Assembly (NCBI GenBank): GCA_963720475.1
Contig: OY970394.1
Coordinates: forward strand, 1 to 64,000
Direction: 5' to 3'
DNA from: G963720475 sp963720475
Lineage (GTDB): Bacteria; Actinomycetota; Thermoleophilia; Solirubrobacterales; Thermoleophilaceae
Length of the DNA: 64,000 nt
A program made the position numbers and the translations under genes. Shown here piece after piece: positions 19,801 through 29,085 of this stretch (position 1 is its first letter; each line of letters begins with the position of its first letter). Below the pieces are notes generated by a model, which had not been told where the DNA came from, searched no databases, and saw only the letters and a program-made list of their open reading frames with translations.

Positions 19801-21477
19801 ATGAGCGCCGACGAGGGCCAGGCCGGAGCGGCGGGCCCGGGCGCCGCCGGGGACGCTGACGAGCCGTTCGACGTCGCGCAGCAGAGCCTCGTCCGCCCGG
19901 CAGCGGTGATGGCCGTCGGTACGGCCCTGTCGCGCATCACCGGGCTGCTCAGGATCGTCGCGGCGGCCGTCGCCCTCGGCGTGACCGAGTCGCGCCTGGC
20001 GGACTCCTACAACCTCGCGAACACGCTGCCGATCTCGCTCTACGAGCTCCTGCTGGGCGGCATCCTCACCTCGGTCTTCGTGCCGGTCATCGTCGAGGAG
20101 CTGCGCACGAAGGACCACGACGACGCGTGGAGCTCGGTGTCGGCCGTGGTGACCGTCTCGCTGACGGCGCTCGCCGTGATGTCGGTTCTCGTCGCGGTCG
20201 TCGCGCCGTTGGTGATCGAGCTGTTCTCCTCGCGCGTGGACGGCGCGGAGGGCGCCGAGCAGCAGGACCTCGCCGGCTTCTTCCTGCGGGTGTTCGCACC
20301 CCAGATCCTGTTGTTCGGGTTCGCCGCGATCATGGGCGGGCTGCTGAACGCGCACGGGCGCTTCGCCGTGCCGATGTTCGCGCCGATCGTGCAGAACGTC
20401 GTCCTGATCGCGGTCTTCCTCACCTTCGCCGCGGTCGTCTCGGGCGTGCCGACGAACGCGGGTGTCGGCGACAGCCTCGACCAGAAGCTTCTCCTGGGGC
20501 TGGGCACGACCGGCGCGATCGCCGCGATGGCGGCGATCTACTGGCCGTTCGTGCGCCGCCTGCCCGGTCGCCTGCGGCCGCGGTTCGACTTCCGCCACCC
20601 GGTCGTGCGCAAGATCCTGCGGCTCGCCGGCTGGACCTTCCTCTATGTGGTGACGAACACCGCCGGGCTCGTCGTCTCGTTCTACCTCGCGAACCAGGTC
20701 CAGGGCGGGATCACGGCGTACGTGACCGCGTTCGCCTTCTTCCAGCTGCCGATCGGCGTGGCGGCTGTCTCGATCGTCACCGCGCTGATGCCGCGACTGT
20801 CGGCGAACTACGTCGACGGCGACAACAGCAAGTTCCGCGCCGGAGCGTCGGGCGGGATGCGCGCGCTCGCGCTGCTGCTGCTGCCGGCGACGGCCGCCTA
20901 CCTCGTGCTCGCCGAGCCGATGGTGGACGTGCTGCTCGAGCACGGCGTCGTGCGCGCGGAGAGTGTCGACCTCGTCGCCGACGTGCTGCGGCTGTTCGCG
21001 CTCGGGTTGTTCCCGTTCGGGGCCTACCTGCTCTGCATCCGGTCGTTCTATGCGCGCCAGGACACGCGCGTGCCCGGGCTCGTGAACGTCGGCGAGAACG
21101 GCGCCACGGTGGCGCTCGACTTCGCGCTCTTCCCAGGCCTCGGCGTCAAGGGCCTGGCACTGGCGCACACGCTCGGGTACGTGGTCGGCACGGCCGGCGC
21201 CGCGGTGCTGCTCGCCCGGCGCACCGGCGGACTCGAGCTGCGCCGGACGCTGATCCAGATCGTGCGCGTGACGATCGCCGCGGCCGGCTCCGCCGCCGCG
21301 ATGCTCGGCGCGCTCGAAGGGGTCGAAGCGCTCGTCGGTGCAGGCGACGCACGCTCGATCATCCAACTCGTCGGCGGCGGCACGGCGGGCGTCGCCGTCT
21401 TCTTCGCACTCTCGTACGTCCTCCGGGTGGAGGACCTGACGCTCTTCCGGCGCCTGCTCCCGGCGCGCTTCCGATGA
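19801..21477 (+). CDS. murJ: lipid II flippase MurJ
   Basis: 558 aa, about 14 membrane helices. It belongs to the MurJ/MviN branch of the MOP superfamily, which moves lipid II across the membrane for peptidoglycan synthesis. The helix-1 region ALSRITGLLRIV, the ADSYNLANTLPISLYELLLGG stretch and SVFVPVI are characteristic. A 27-residue Gly/Ala/Glu-rich cytoplasmic head precedes helix 1. The stop overlaps the ATG of the DegT-type gene (ATGA, 21474-21477), so the two are coupled. Confidence 0.93.
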   Translation: MSADEGQAGAAGPGAAGDADEPFDVAQQSLVRPAAVMAVGTALSRITGLLRIVAAAVALGVTESRLADSYNLANTLPISLYELLLGGILTSVFVPVIVEELRTKDHDDAWSSVSAVVTVSLTALAVMSVLVAVVAPLVIELFSSRVDGAEGAEQQDLAGFFLRVFAPQILLFGFAAIMGGLLNAHGRFAVPMFAPIVQNVVLIAVFLTFAAVVSGVPTNAGVGDSLDQKLLLGLGTTGAIAAMAAIYWPFVRRLPGRLRPRFDFRHPVVRKILRLAGWTFLYVVTNTAGLVVSFYLANQVQGGITAYVTAFAFFQLPIGVAAVSIVTALMPRLSANYVDGDNSKFRAGASGGMRALALLLLPATAAYLVLAEPMVDVLLEHGVVRAESVDLVADVLRLFALGLFPFGAYLLCIRSFYARQDTRVPGLVNVGENGATVALDFALFPGLGVKGLALAHTLGYVVGTAGAAVLLARRTGGLELRRTLIQIVRVTIAAAGSAAAMLGALEGVEALVGAGDARSIIQLVGGGTAGVAVFFALSYVLRVEDLTLFRRLLPARFR

Positions 21478-22624
21478 GTCCCGCTGCCGGCGCGGGGCTC
21501 GCGGGCGTCTACCCGCCGCTCGCGCCGCTGACGGCCCTGCGTGGCCGCGCAAGTAGGTTCCCGTTCGATCAAGAGGGGCTCCGCCTGACCCACCTCGGCC
21601 GCGGCGCCGCTTGGCTCGCGTTCCGCGCACTCGGCCTCGGCCAGGGCGATCGCGTCGCGATGCCGGCCTACCACTGCGGCTCGGAGGTCGAGGCCGCGCG
21701 GCTCGCGGGCCTGGAGATCGACTTCTACCGCGTCGACGCCGAGCTGCGCGTGGACGAGGAGGATCTCGCTCGCGTCACCGCCGGCGCCGCCGCCGTCTAC
21801 CTGATCTCCCACTTCGGCTTTCCAACCGTCGCGCCGCCTGCCGCGAGCGGCGCGCGGGTGATCGAGGACGCGGCGCACGGGCTCTTCTCCGCCGGCCCCC
21901 GCGGAGCGCTCGGCGCCGACGCCGACGCCGCCGTCTTCTGCCCGCGCAAGTCGCTCGGGGTGCCCGACGGAGGCGCACTGCTGCTGCGCGACTCCGATGC
22001 CATCGCACGCGCCGACGAGTGGCTCCACGCGCGCCCGCGCGCACGAGGTCTCGCGCGCTCGACGGCCTCGCTCGCGGCGTCCCGTGCCGCGCTGTCGCGG
22101 CTCGGGCCCGTGCGCGCCGGGGCGAAGCGTGCGATCGGCCGCGCGTCGGTGACGGACGCGGCGACGCGCGCCGGCAGCCTGACCGAGACCGTGATCGGCG
22201 AGTGGGACCTCGAGGTCGCCGACATGGAGGCGGCCGCCTCTCGGCCGGCGCGACTGACCGAGCTCCTCACCCACCGGGCTCCCGCGGAACGGATCCGCGC
22301 GCGGCGTCGGGCGAATTATCAGCGGCTGCTCGCGGAGCTCGGGGAGCACTGCCCCGCGCCGTACCGCGAGCTGGCGGAGGGGGTCTGCCCCTGTACCTGC
22401 CCGTGAGGGCGCCGAACCGCCCGGCGGCGATGATGAGGCTGCTCGAGCACGGCGTGCGCGCGCTCGAGATCTGGCCCGTACCCCACCCGCTGCTGGCCGG
22501 CGAGCGCTTCCCCGAGCTCGATCCCGCCCGGCGCGAGCTGGTCGCGCTACCGGTGCACCAGAGCCTGCGCGACGAGCACGTCGAGGCCGTCGCGAGCGCC
22601 GCCAAAGCGGCAATTTCCACCTGA
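21474..22624 (+). CDS. DegT/DnrJ/EryC1-type PLP enzyme (frameshifted)
   Basis: A fold-type-I aminotransferase relative, often acting on nucleotide-sugar ketones. Seen: EDAAHGL (131-137) and the PLP-lysine context CPRKSLGVPDGGAL with K159. Near 22380 one C seems to be missing from a C-run: the frame stops early at CPCTCP, while adding one base gives CPLYLPVRAPNRPAAMMRLLEHGV and a 383-aa product that ends at 22624. It overlaps murJ, hinting at a cell-wall or surface-glycan role, though the true substrate is unknown. Confidence 0.8.
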
Positions 22625-22642
22625 GCGGAAGAGTCCTCACTG

Positions 22643-22739
22643 GACGAACGTCCGGGCCATTTCGGGGCCGTCTGGACGTCTGTTCTATTGACGGCGAAGG
22701 TGTTGAGTCCCTTCGCGGGGTGGGCCCGATCCAACGGGC
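22643..22739 (+). promoter_or_regulatory. structured 5' leader before the metzincin-like gene
   Basis: Three potential RNA stems precede the ATG at 22740: ACGTCC/GGACGT (22648-22653 with 22674-22679, inner GGCC pairs), GCGAAGG/CCTTCGC (22694-22700 with 22710-22716, 9-nt loop), and GCCCG/CGGGC (22724-22728 with 22735-22739). The last stem ends on the base before the start codon, and there is no Shine-Dalgarno sequence. A TATTGA-like box lies at about 22686. This might control translation; no known riboswitch class is recognised. Confidence 0.4.
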
Positions 22740-24203
22740 ATGCCCACTCTCAACAACAACTACATACGCCGTACCCGCAACGCCCTCGTCACGACCGCCC
22801 TCGCCGGGCTGCTCATCGCCCCGGCGGCCGGCGCTCACGACATCCATGACCCCACCGGGGCCGAGCTGAACGCTCCGAAGGGCCAGCATTTCGAGTACCC
22901 GAAGCAGCGCACGTTCGACGCCCGGCCGCTGCCGACGCCGCAGCGCCGCCGCGGCGCGACCGCAGCCGGCGCGAAGAAGAGCCAGAGCCCGGTCGGCGGT
23001 CTGCCGCGATCGTGGTGCGGCTCGGAGCGGTTCGACGAGTCCCCGCAGAGCACGTTCGACGCGTCGAAGCCGCAGATCAAGGTGATCTACGCGCGGCCGG
23101 CAGGAGCGCCGAACCGTTTCCGCGAGTTCGCCGACCTGATGCAGGCCGACATCTCGCTGATCGAGCAGAAGCTGGCGCAGGAGTCCGGCGGGCGCAAGGC
23201 GCTCCGCTTCGACCTCGGGACCGATTGCGGCCCGGGCTACCTCGACATCCGCTCGGTCGTGATGAACCAGCCGAAGGAGAACTACCTGCTCGACCTCGGG
23301 TTCAACTTCAGCAGGGTCAAGGAAGAGCTCCGTGGCCTGATCCAGAGCGTCGGAGGGCGCCGCAACGCCTTCGTCGTGATGGACGGCCTGTACGAGAACC
23401 AGACCTGGGCGCCGACGTACTCGACCGGTGAGCTGCGGCTCAACTCCGACCTCGCCGGGCCGAACGCGCCGAACAACCTCGGCGGCCTGCTCGCCTTCCA
23501 CTGGCTGCGAAGCGACTACTCGCCCGGGTACAACCCGGACGGCTTCGACCCGTCGGCGACGCTGCATGAGATCGCGCACGGGCTCGGCGCAGTCAGCCTG
23601 ACCGCGCCGCACTCGACACTGGCCGGCCACTGCAACGACGGTGCCGACCTCATGTGTTACGAGGACGGCGGCCTGCGTCAGCAGCAGTCGGCCTCGTGCC
23701 CGCGCGGCGACGGGATCTTCCCGGAGCAGTTCGACTGCAACAAGGACGACTATTTCAGCCCGACGCCGAACCCGGGCTCGTACCTGGCGCAGAAGTTCAA
23801 CCTGTTCGACTCGCCGTTCATGGCGGACTGCTCGGAGCTCGGCGTCGCGTGCGGCGACGCCAACCCGCAGGCGCTGGGTGAGCTACGCAAGCAGGCGGCG
23901 ACGAAGGTCCGCCGTGCCAACCGCTCGCAAGGCAGCGCGAAGATGAGCGCCACGTACAAGGGCTCCGGCATCTGGCGGATCGAGGGAACGCTGTCGCCGT
24001 CGCGCAAGGCCAGCAACGCGAAGCTGTGCGTCGACTTCCCGGGCCGCAAGTCGGTCTGCGCGAAGAAGTCGAAGCCGAAGAAGGCGCTCCGCGTGAAGCT
24101 GAACGTCGAGGCTCGGACGCAGCCGCGCCAGGCATGGCTGCGCGCCTCGGTGAAGCAGGCGAAGACCGCCAAGTCGAAGCCTGTGGGGCTGACCCTGCCC
24201 TAA
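22740..24203 (+). CDS. secreted metzincin-like zinc metalloprotease candidate
   Basis: 487 aa. A signal peptide (to about residue 32, ending PAAGA) and a Pro/Arg-rich stretch lead into a domain with HEIAHGLG at 276-283, i.e. HExxHxxG, followed by LMCYEDGG, which resembles the Met-turn of metzincins. The third zinc ligand expected at HExxHxxGxxH is a serine here; a histidine further on (TAPH) may replace it. The catalytic domain has several cysteines, suggesting disulfides outside the cell. The last 120 residues are a Lys/Arg-rich beta-like domain shared in style with other secreted proteins in this window. Distant relatives are gametolysin-like or uncharacterised actinobacterial proteins. Confidence 0.65.
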   Translation: MPTLNNNYIRRTRNALVTTALAGLLIAPAAGAHDIHDPTGAELNAPKGQHFEYPKQRTFDARPLPTPQRRRGATAAGAKKSQSPVGGLPRSWCGSERFDESPQSTFDASKPQIKVIYARPAGAPNRFREFADLMQADISLIEQKLAQESGGRKALRFDLGTDCGPGYLDIRSVVMNQPKENYLLDLGFNFSRVKEELRGLIQSVGGRRNAFVVMDGLYENQTWAPTYSTGELRLNSDLAGPNAPNNLGGLLAFHWLRSDYSPGYNPDGFDPSATLHEIAHGLGAVSLTAPHSTLAGHCNDGADLMCYEDGGLRQQQSASCPRGDGIFPEQFDCNKDDYFSPTPNPGSYLAQKFNLFDSPFMADCSELGVACGDANPQALGELRKQAATKVRRANRSQGSAKMSATYKGSGIWRIEGTLSPSRKASNAKLCVDFPGRKSVCAKKSKPKKALRVKLNVEARTQPRQAWLRASVKQAKTAKSKPVGLTLP

Positions 24204-24212
24204 GTCTGTAAC

Positions 24213-24310
24213 GCCGGGGGTCGGCTCCGGTGTCGCTTCGTCCGGGCTTGGGAGTGGGCACTCCTCCGGCAGCGACACCTCCGGCCGGCCCCCGGCCCCC
24301 CTTTTCCTTG
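24213..24310 (+). terminator. large hairpin with a T-rich tail after the metzincin-like gene
   Basis: The arms 24213-24237 and 24271-24296 pair along nearly their whole length (GCCGGGGG...TGTCGCT with AGCGACACC...CCCCCGGC). An inner GGAGTG/CACTCC stem occupies the loop (24251-24264). CTTTTCCTTG follows. It begins 10 nt after the stop codon, as expected for an intrinsic terminator. Confidence 0.6.
24223..24279 (+). repeat. 57-bp hairpin repeat, unit 1
   Basis: It has the same length and ends as the unit at 24325-24381 (GGCTCCGGT at the left, ACTCCTCCG...GACACC at the right), with about 39 of 57 positions identical. The stem differs from unit 2 by paired changes. It lies within the terminator-like hairpin above. 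Confidence 0.7.
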
Positions 24311-24324
24311 TTGCGTGCGCCGCC

Positions 24325-24381
24325 GGCTCCGGTATCCCCGGCTCCGGAGAGATGAACGGGAACTCCTCCGCCGGGGACACC
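24325..24381 (+). repeat. 57-bp hairpin repeat, unit 2
   Basis: Starts 102 bp after unit 1. Stem: CGGTATCCCCGGC (24330-24342) with GCCGGGGACACCG (24370-24382). It lies 73 bp upstream of the subtilase-like start and so would be in that gene's leader if transcribed. The rest of the 24204-24454 gap holds no other recognisable feature. Confidence 0.7.
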
Positions 24382-24454
24382 GTCGCCGACGCCGCGTCGA
24401 CAGGACTAGCGCGAACGGCTCGCATGCGGCAGACTCTTGCCCCAGGGAGGGCTT

Positions 24455-27400
24455 GTGACGCGCCGGACACGATGCGGAGGGTTTAGGGCTGGGGTCGTGA
24501 TTGCGGCCGTACTCGCGATCGCCTCGGTCGCGCCGGCATCGAGCGCGCTGGCCGCGTTTCCGTGGCCGCCTTCGGGTGGGGATCCGACGGACTATTCGCA
24601 GTACCGGCTGCCGAGCGGGAGCGACAAGGCGCCCAACGACCTCGGGGGGTCGAACATCTGGAAGTTCGCCGCGACCCCGGACGACGCGCCCGAGAGCGCC
24701 ATCAACAACGCCGACCCGGTCGAGCTCGACGGCGTCCGCGGCGCGTCGCTCGTCGACGATGCCGACGTCGATCAGGGCTGGCGCACGACGACCGGCCGGC
24801 CCGACGTCGTGATCGCCGTGCTCGACTCCGGAATCAAGTGGAACGACCGCGGCGCGATGGTGGACCTGCGCCGCAAGACCCGCCTGTCGAAGGGCGAGGC
24901 GCCGGAGCCGCGCAACGACTCGCCGGCGTCGCCGCACGAGGCCGGCGTCAATTGCGCCTCCTACAACGGCACCGGCTTCGACATCAACGGCGACGGGGTC
25001 TTCAACGTCGTGGACTACGCCTGCGACGACCGCGTCAACCGCAATCCGGCGCGCGGAGTCGGCCCGAGCGACCTGCTCGACCCGCAGGACGTCCTGATCG
25101 CGTTCAGCGACGGGGACGACGACGACAGCAACGGCTTCAAGGACGACATCGTCGGCTGGGACTTCCTCGACGACGACAACGATCCCTACGACGACGTCCA
25201 GTACGGCCACGGCACCGGCGAGGCGGAGGGGTCCTCCGCCGAGGCCGACAACGCGCCGGGCGACTCGGACCTCGGCACGTGCCCGAACTGCATGGTCGTG
25301 CACTTGCGCGTCGGCGACAGCTTTATCGCCGACGTCAACCGCTTCGCGCAGGCGACGATCTACGCCGTCGACAACGGCGCCCTCGTCGTGCAGGAGGCGC
25401 TTGGCGCGATGAACAACAGCCGCCTCTCGCGCGAGGCCGTCAACTACGCGTACGGGCACGGCGTCACCGTGATCGCGTCGGCCGCCGACGAGGCGGCGCA
25501 GCACAACAACTGGCCGTCGAGCCTGCCGCACGTGATCCTCGTCAACTCGGTCGTCAAGTTCAACGAGACGTTCACGCCGGCGAACCGCTCGTACCTCCAG
25601 TTCAACGGGTGCACGAACTTCAACGCGAAGATGACGCTCGCGATCCCGAGCACGTCGTGCTCGTCGGACGCGACAGCGGTCGCCTCCGGGATGGCGGGCC
25701 TCGTCTACAGCGCGGCGCTCAACGCTCGCCAGCGGGGCGACCTCGAAGCGCATCCGGATTGCACGCTCGTCAGCGGCGACCCCTGCGCGATCAGCGCGAA
25801 CGAGGTCCGCCAGCTGATGGCCTCGGGGCGTGTCGGCGGCACCGAACAGGCCGACGACGTCAACTTCGCCCGCGCGCTCACGAGCGGCGACACGCTCGAG
25901 ACGTCGTGCACGCCGATCCCGCTACAGGCATGCACCGACCCGTTCCTCGCGGCGCCGCCCCTGCGCCCGATCGTCTCGCCGCTCGCCACCACCCGCCGCT
26001 ACCCCGCGCGCCGCGGACACGACCAGTTCTACGGCTACGGGCGCGTGAACATGAACCGCGTCCTCGACCGCACGGACGCGGCCGCGCTCCCGCCCGAGGT
26101 CGAGATCACCTCGCCGGAGTGGTTCGCGCAGGTGGACCCTGAGCAGGCGAGCGCGACCGTCCGGGGAGACGTGTCCGCGCGCGGGCAGTCGTACACCTGC
26201 CGCGTGTACGTCGCGCCGGGCGCCTACCCGAACGACAGCCCGACGACCGCGACCCCCGCGGGCGACTTCAAGCCGGTCGCCTCGTCACACTGCGACGGCT
26301 CGCAGCGCAGCGGTTCGTTCAGCGGGGCGCTCGCCGACCTGGACCTGAACGACCTGCGCTCGCGCTTCCCGGTGAACACGCTCGGCTTCGACGGTCGCGA
26401 GCCGGGCGCCGGCGTGCAGACTGCCAACGGGAGGCCGAACACGGCGCCGTACGGCTTCGTCGTCAAGGTCGAGGCGACGACGACGGGCGCGCAGACACGA
26501 ACGGGCCGTGACCGCCGCCAGCTGTGGCTCCACCGCGACCAGGACATGCTCCCCGGCTTCCCGCGCGAGCTCGGCAGCGACGGCGAGTCCTCGCCGGCGT
26601 TCGTGGACCTCGACGGCGACAACAGAAACGAGCTCGTCTTCGGCAGCTCGGACGGCTTCGTCCACGCCCTGCGCCCGGACGGCGGCGAGCTGCCCGGGTG
26701 GCCGGTGCGGACCGACCAGCTCCCGCTGCACGACGGCGGCCGCGCGTTCACCAGCAACGCGGTCCCAACCAACTACGGCGGCGCCGTGATCACCGCCGTC
26801 GCCGCCGGCGACCTCGACCGCGACGGCAAGCCGGAGGTCGTCGTCGGCGACCTCGAGGGGAAGATCTCGGTCTGGAGCGCAGCAGGCGCGCGCGTCCGCA
26901 CGCTCGGGGCGAAGCGCGAGTTCTCGGGCGCTCCGCTGCAGCCGTTCGAGAACGTGCGCAATGGAAAGACGAACCGGACCTCGCACAGGTTCCTCGGCTC
27001 CCCCGTGCTGGCCGACCTCGACCGCAACGACGGCGGCAAGCTCGAGATCGTCGCCGCCGGGATGGACCGCCACCTCTACGCGTGGAACGACGACGGCACG
27101 GCAGTGGACGGCTTCCCGGTGCTGGTCGTGGACCGCGACAAGGTCCAGTCGGTCGATCCCCAAACGCACGCCGTGACGTTCAAGCCGAACGTCGGCGCGG
27201 ACTTCTTGCAGGGCGCGATCGTCACCACACCGGCCGTGGCGAACATCGAGGGCCCGGCCGACTCGCGCCCGGAGATCCTCGTCGGCACGAACGAGGAGTA
27301 CCGGCCCGACACGGGCTCGGGCGCAGGCGCCGAGGGACCGCTGAACGCGGGGCAGGTGTCGAGTGCGCTGATGTCCGCACTGACGGCGGCCGGCGTACTG

Positions 27401-29056
27401 GAACCCGCCAACGGACGCCTGCACGCCATAAACCCGGACGGCGACCCCGACGGGAACCTGCTTACCGGCGACAGTCCGTTCGTGAACGGCTGGCCGGCGA
27501 AGGTCGCGATCCTCAACAAGGAGTTGCTGCCGGTCGTCGGCGAGGGGATCAACGGCTCGGCGGTGGTCGCGCCGTTCGACTGCGCGAGCGGGGGCTCGGG
27601 CGCAAAGATCGGTGTGATGCCCGCCGCGGGACTCGGCTACGTCTTCAACGCCGACGCGACCTCCTGCTACGGACAGGAGGCGGGCCGTGACCGCGCTCTC
27701 GGCACGGATATCGGCAACCCAGGCGCCGACGCGAGCAAGTTCGCGGCCGTCGGTCTGCCCGCGTTCGGCGACCTCGGCGGCGGCGCGCCGACGCTCGTGG
27801 GACCGGCGGCGGGTGTCGTGCGCGCGCTCGACGTCGTCGCGCCCGAATACCAGGGCGGGTCGGACGTGGTCGCCGCATGGGACTCGAGCACGGGCCAGTT
27901 CAAGGCGGGCTGGCCGGCAGTGGTCAACGACCTGCAGTTCCTCACCGGCCCGGCGGTGGCGGACATCGACGGCGCTCCGGGCGAGGAGGTCGTTGCCGGG
28001 ACGGCGAGCATGGACCTCGCCGCGTTCAACGTCGCCGGGCTGCCCGCGGGCGCCAACTGGCCGAAGCTGACCGGCGACTGGACGATCACCACGCCGCTGA
28101 TCGGCAGCTTCGGCACTACGGACACCGACTCGGGCGCGCGCAAGGTGGTCGTCGGCCTGACCCGCAGCGGCACCGTGCTCGCCTACCGGACGACCGCGCC
28201 CGCCTGCTCCCCGGGATCGTCGCCGCGCTTCCACCACGACAACGCGAACTCGGGTGACTACACGCGCGACGCGACCGCGCCGGGCCGGGTCACCGACTTC
28301 GCGCTCGCCGGCCCGACTTTGACCTGGAAGGCGCCCGGCGACGACCTGCTCTGCGGCGAGGCCGACCGCTACGAGGTCGCGACCTCCGATGCCGAGATCA
28401 CGAGCGACAACTTCGGCGACGCGCTCGCCGCGGCGCCGGTCGCGCCGGCGCCCGCGCCAGGGGCGGCGGGGACGGAGCAGTCGCAGGCGCTGCCAGCCGA
28501 TGGGAAGCGCTGGGTCGCGATCCGCGCGGTGGACGAGCAGGGGAACGTCGGGCGGCTGTCGGTTCTCGACCGCGGCGCGCCCGGAGGGGGTGGCGGCGGT
28601 GGTGGGCCCGGCGGTGGCGGTGGCGGTTCCGGTGGTGGCGGCACGGGCGGAGCCCTCGGCGGCACCGGAGGCGGCGGTGGCACGCCCGGCGCCGGCACGC
28701 CGGCGACGCCAAAGGCGAAGAAGTTCTCGCTCGGCGGCATCACCCGCCACGCCGATGGCTCGATCACGCTGAAGATCACGGTCCCCGGCGCGGGCACAGT
28801 CGAGGCGCGGGACGCCGACGCAGGCAAGGCCTCGGCGGCGGCCTCGAAGAAGCGGAAAGCCCTGATCAAGCGCCAGAAGAGGACCGTGAGAGGCGCCGGC
28901 ACGGTGAGGCTGCGGCTGCGGCCCTCCACCACCGGCCGAGCGAAGTTGCGCCAGAACGGGCGCGCGAAGGTGCGCGTGAAGGTGACCTACCGTCCGCGCG
29001 GTGGCAGCGCGACGAGCAGGACGAAGCAGGCGACGCTGACCGTCAAGCGCCGCTAG
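24455..29056 (+). CDS. large secreted subtilase-like protein with FG-GAP/VCBS repeats
   Basis: 1533 aa. GTG 24455 was chosen for the GGGAGG at 24445-24450 and the good signal peptide (to about residue 33). The S8 fold is recognisable: D124 in AVLDSGIKWND and H252 in YGHGTGEAEGSS. The serine box is unusual: CSSDATAVASGMAG stands where GTSMATPHVAG is expected, so the aligned nucleophile is T407, with S403/S404 nearby. After the protease-like domain come FG-GAP-like propeller repeats (FVDLDGDNRNELVFGSSDG, AGDLDRDGKPEVVVGDLEG), then a Gly-rich linker (about 1370-1405) and a Lys/Arg-rich end domain. Probably a secreted surface protein; proteolytic activity is doubtful. Confidence 0.8.
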   Translation: MTRRTRCGGFRAGVVIAAVLAIASVAPASSALAAFPWPPSGGDPTDYSQYRLPSGSDKAPNDLGGSNIWKFAATPDDAPESAINNADPVELDGVRGASLVDDADVDQGWRTTTGRPDVVIAVLDSGIKWNDRGAMVDLRRKTRLSKGEAPEPRNDSPASPHEAGVNCASYNGTGFDINGDGVFNVVDYACDDRVNRNPARGVGPSDLLDPQDVLIAFSDGDDDDSNGFKDDIVGWDFLDDDNDPYDDVQYGHGTGEAEGSSAEADNAPGDSDLGTCPNCMVVHLRVGDSFIADVNRFAQATIYAVDNGALVVQEALGAMNNSRLSREAVNYAYGHGVTVIASAADEAAQHNNWPSSLPHVILVNSVVKFNETFTPANRSYLQFNGCTNFNAKMTLAIPSTSCSSDATAVASGMAGLVYSAALNARQRGDLEAHPDCTLVSGDPCAISANEVRQLMASGRVGGTEQADDVNFARALTSGDTLETSCTPIPLQACTDPFLAAPPLRPIVSPLATTRRYPARRGHDQFYGYGRVNMNRVLDRTDAAALPPEVEITSPEWFAQVDPEQASATVRGDVSARGQSYTCRVYVAPGAYPNDSPTTATPAGDFKPVASSHCDGSQRSGSFSGALADLDLNDLRSRFPVNTLGFDGREPGAGVQTANGRPNTAPYGFVVKVEATTTGAQTRTGRDRRQLWLHRDQDMLPGFPRELGSDGESSPAFVDLDGDNRNELVFGSSDGFVHALRPDGGELPGWPVRTDQLPLHDGGRAFTSNAVPTNYGGAVITAVAAGDLDRDGKPEVVVGDLEGKISVWSAAGARVRTLGAKREFSGAPLQPFENVRNGKTNRTSHRFLGSPVLADLDRNDGGKLEIVAAGMDRHLYAWNDDGTAVDGFPVLVVDRDKVQSVDPQTHAVTFKPNVGADFLQGAIVTTPAVANIEGPADSRPEILVGTNEEYRPDTGSGAGAEGPLNAGQVSSALMSALTAAGVLEPANGRLHAINPDGDPDGNLLTGDSPFVNGWPAKVAILNKELLPVVGEGINGSAVVAPFDCASGGSGAKIGVMPAAGLGYVFNADATSCYGQEAGRDRALGTDIGNPGADASKFAAVGLPAFGDLGGGAPTLVGPAAGVVRALDVVAPEYQGGSDVVAAWDSSTGQFKAGWPAVVNDLQFLTGPAVADIDGAPGEEVVAGTASMDLAAFNVAGLPAGANWPKLTGDWTITTPLIGSFGTTDTDSGARKVVVGLTRSGTVLAYRTTAPACSPGSSPRFHHDNANSGDYTRDATAPGRVTDFALAGPTLTWKAPGDDLLCGEADRYEVATSDAEITSDNFGDALAAAPVAPAPAPGAAGTEQSQALPADGKRWVAIRAVDEQGNVGRLSVLDRGAPGGGGGGGGPGGGGGGSGGGGTGGALGGTGGGGGTPGAGTPATPKAKKFSLGGITRHADGSITLKITVPGAGTVEARDADAGKASAAASKKRKALIKRQKRTVRGAGTVRLRLRPSTTGRAKLRQNGRAKVRVKVTYRPRGGSATSRTKQATLTVKRR

Positions 29057-29085
29057 CTCGGGTGTCCGCGATTAGCCGAAACGCT

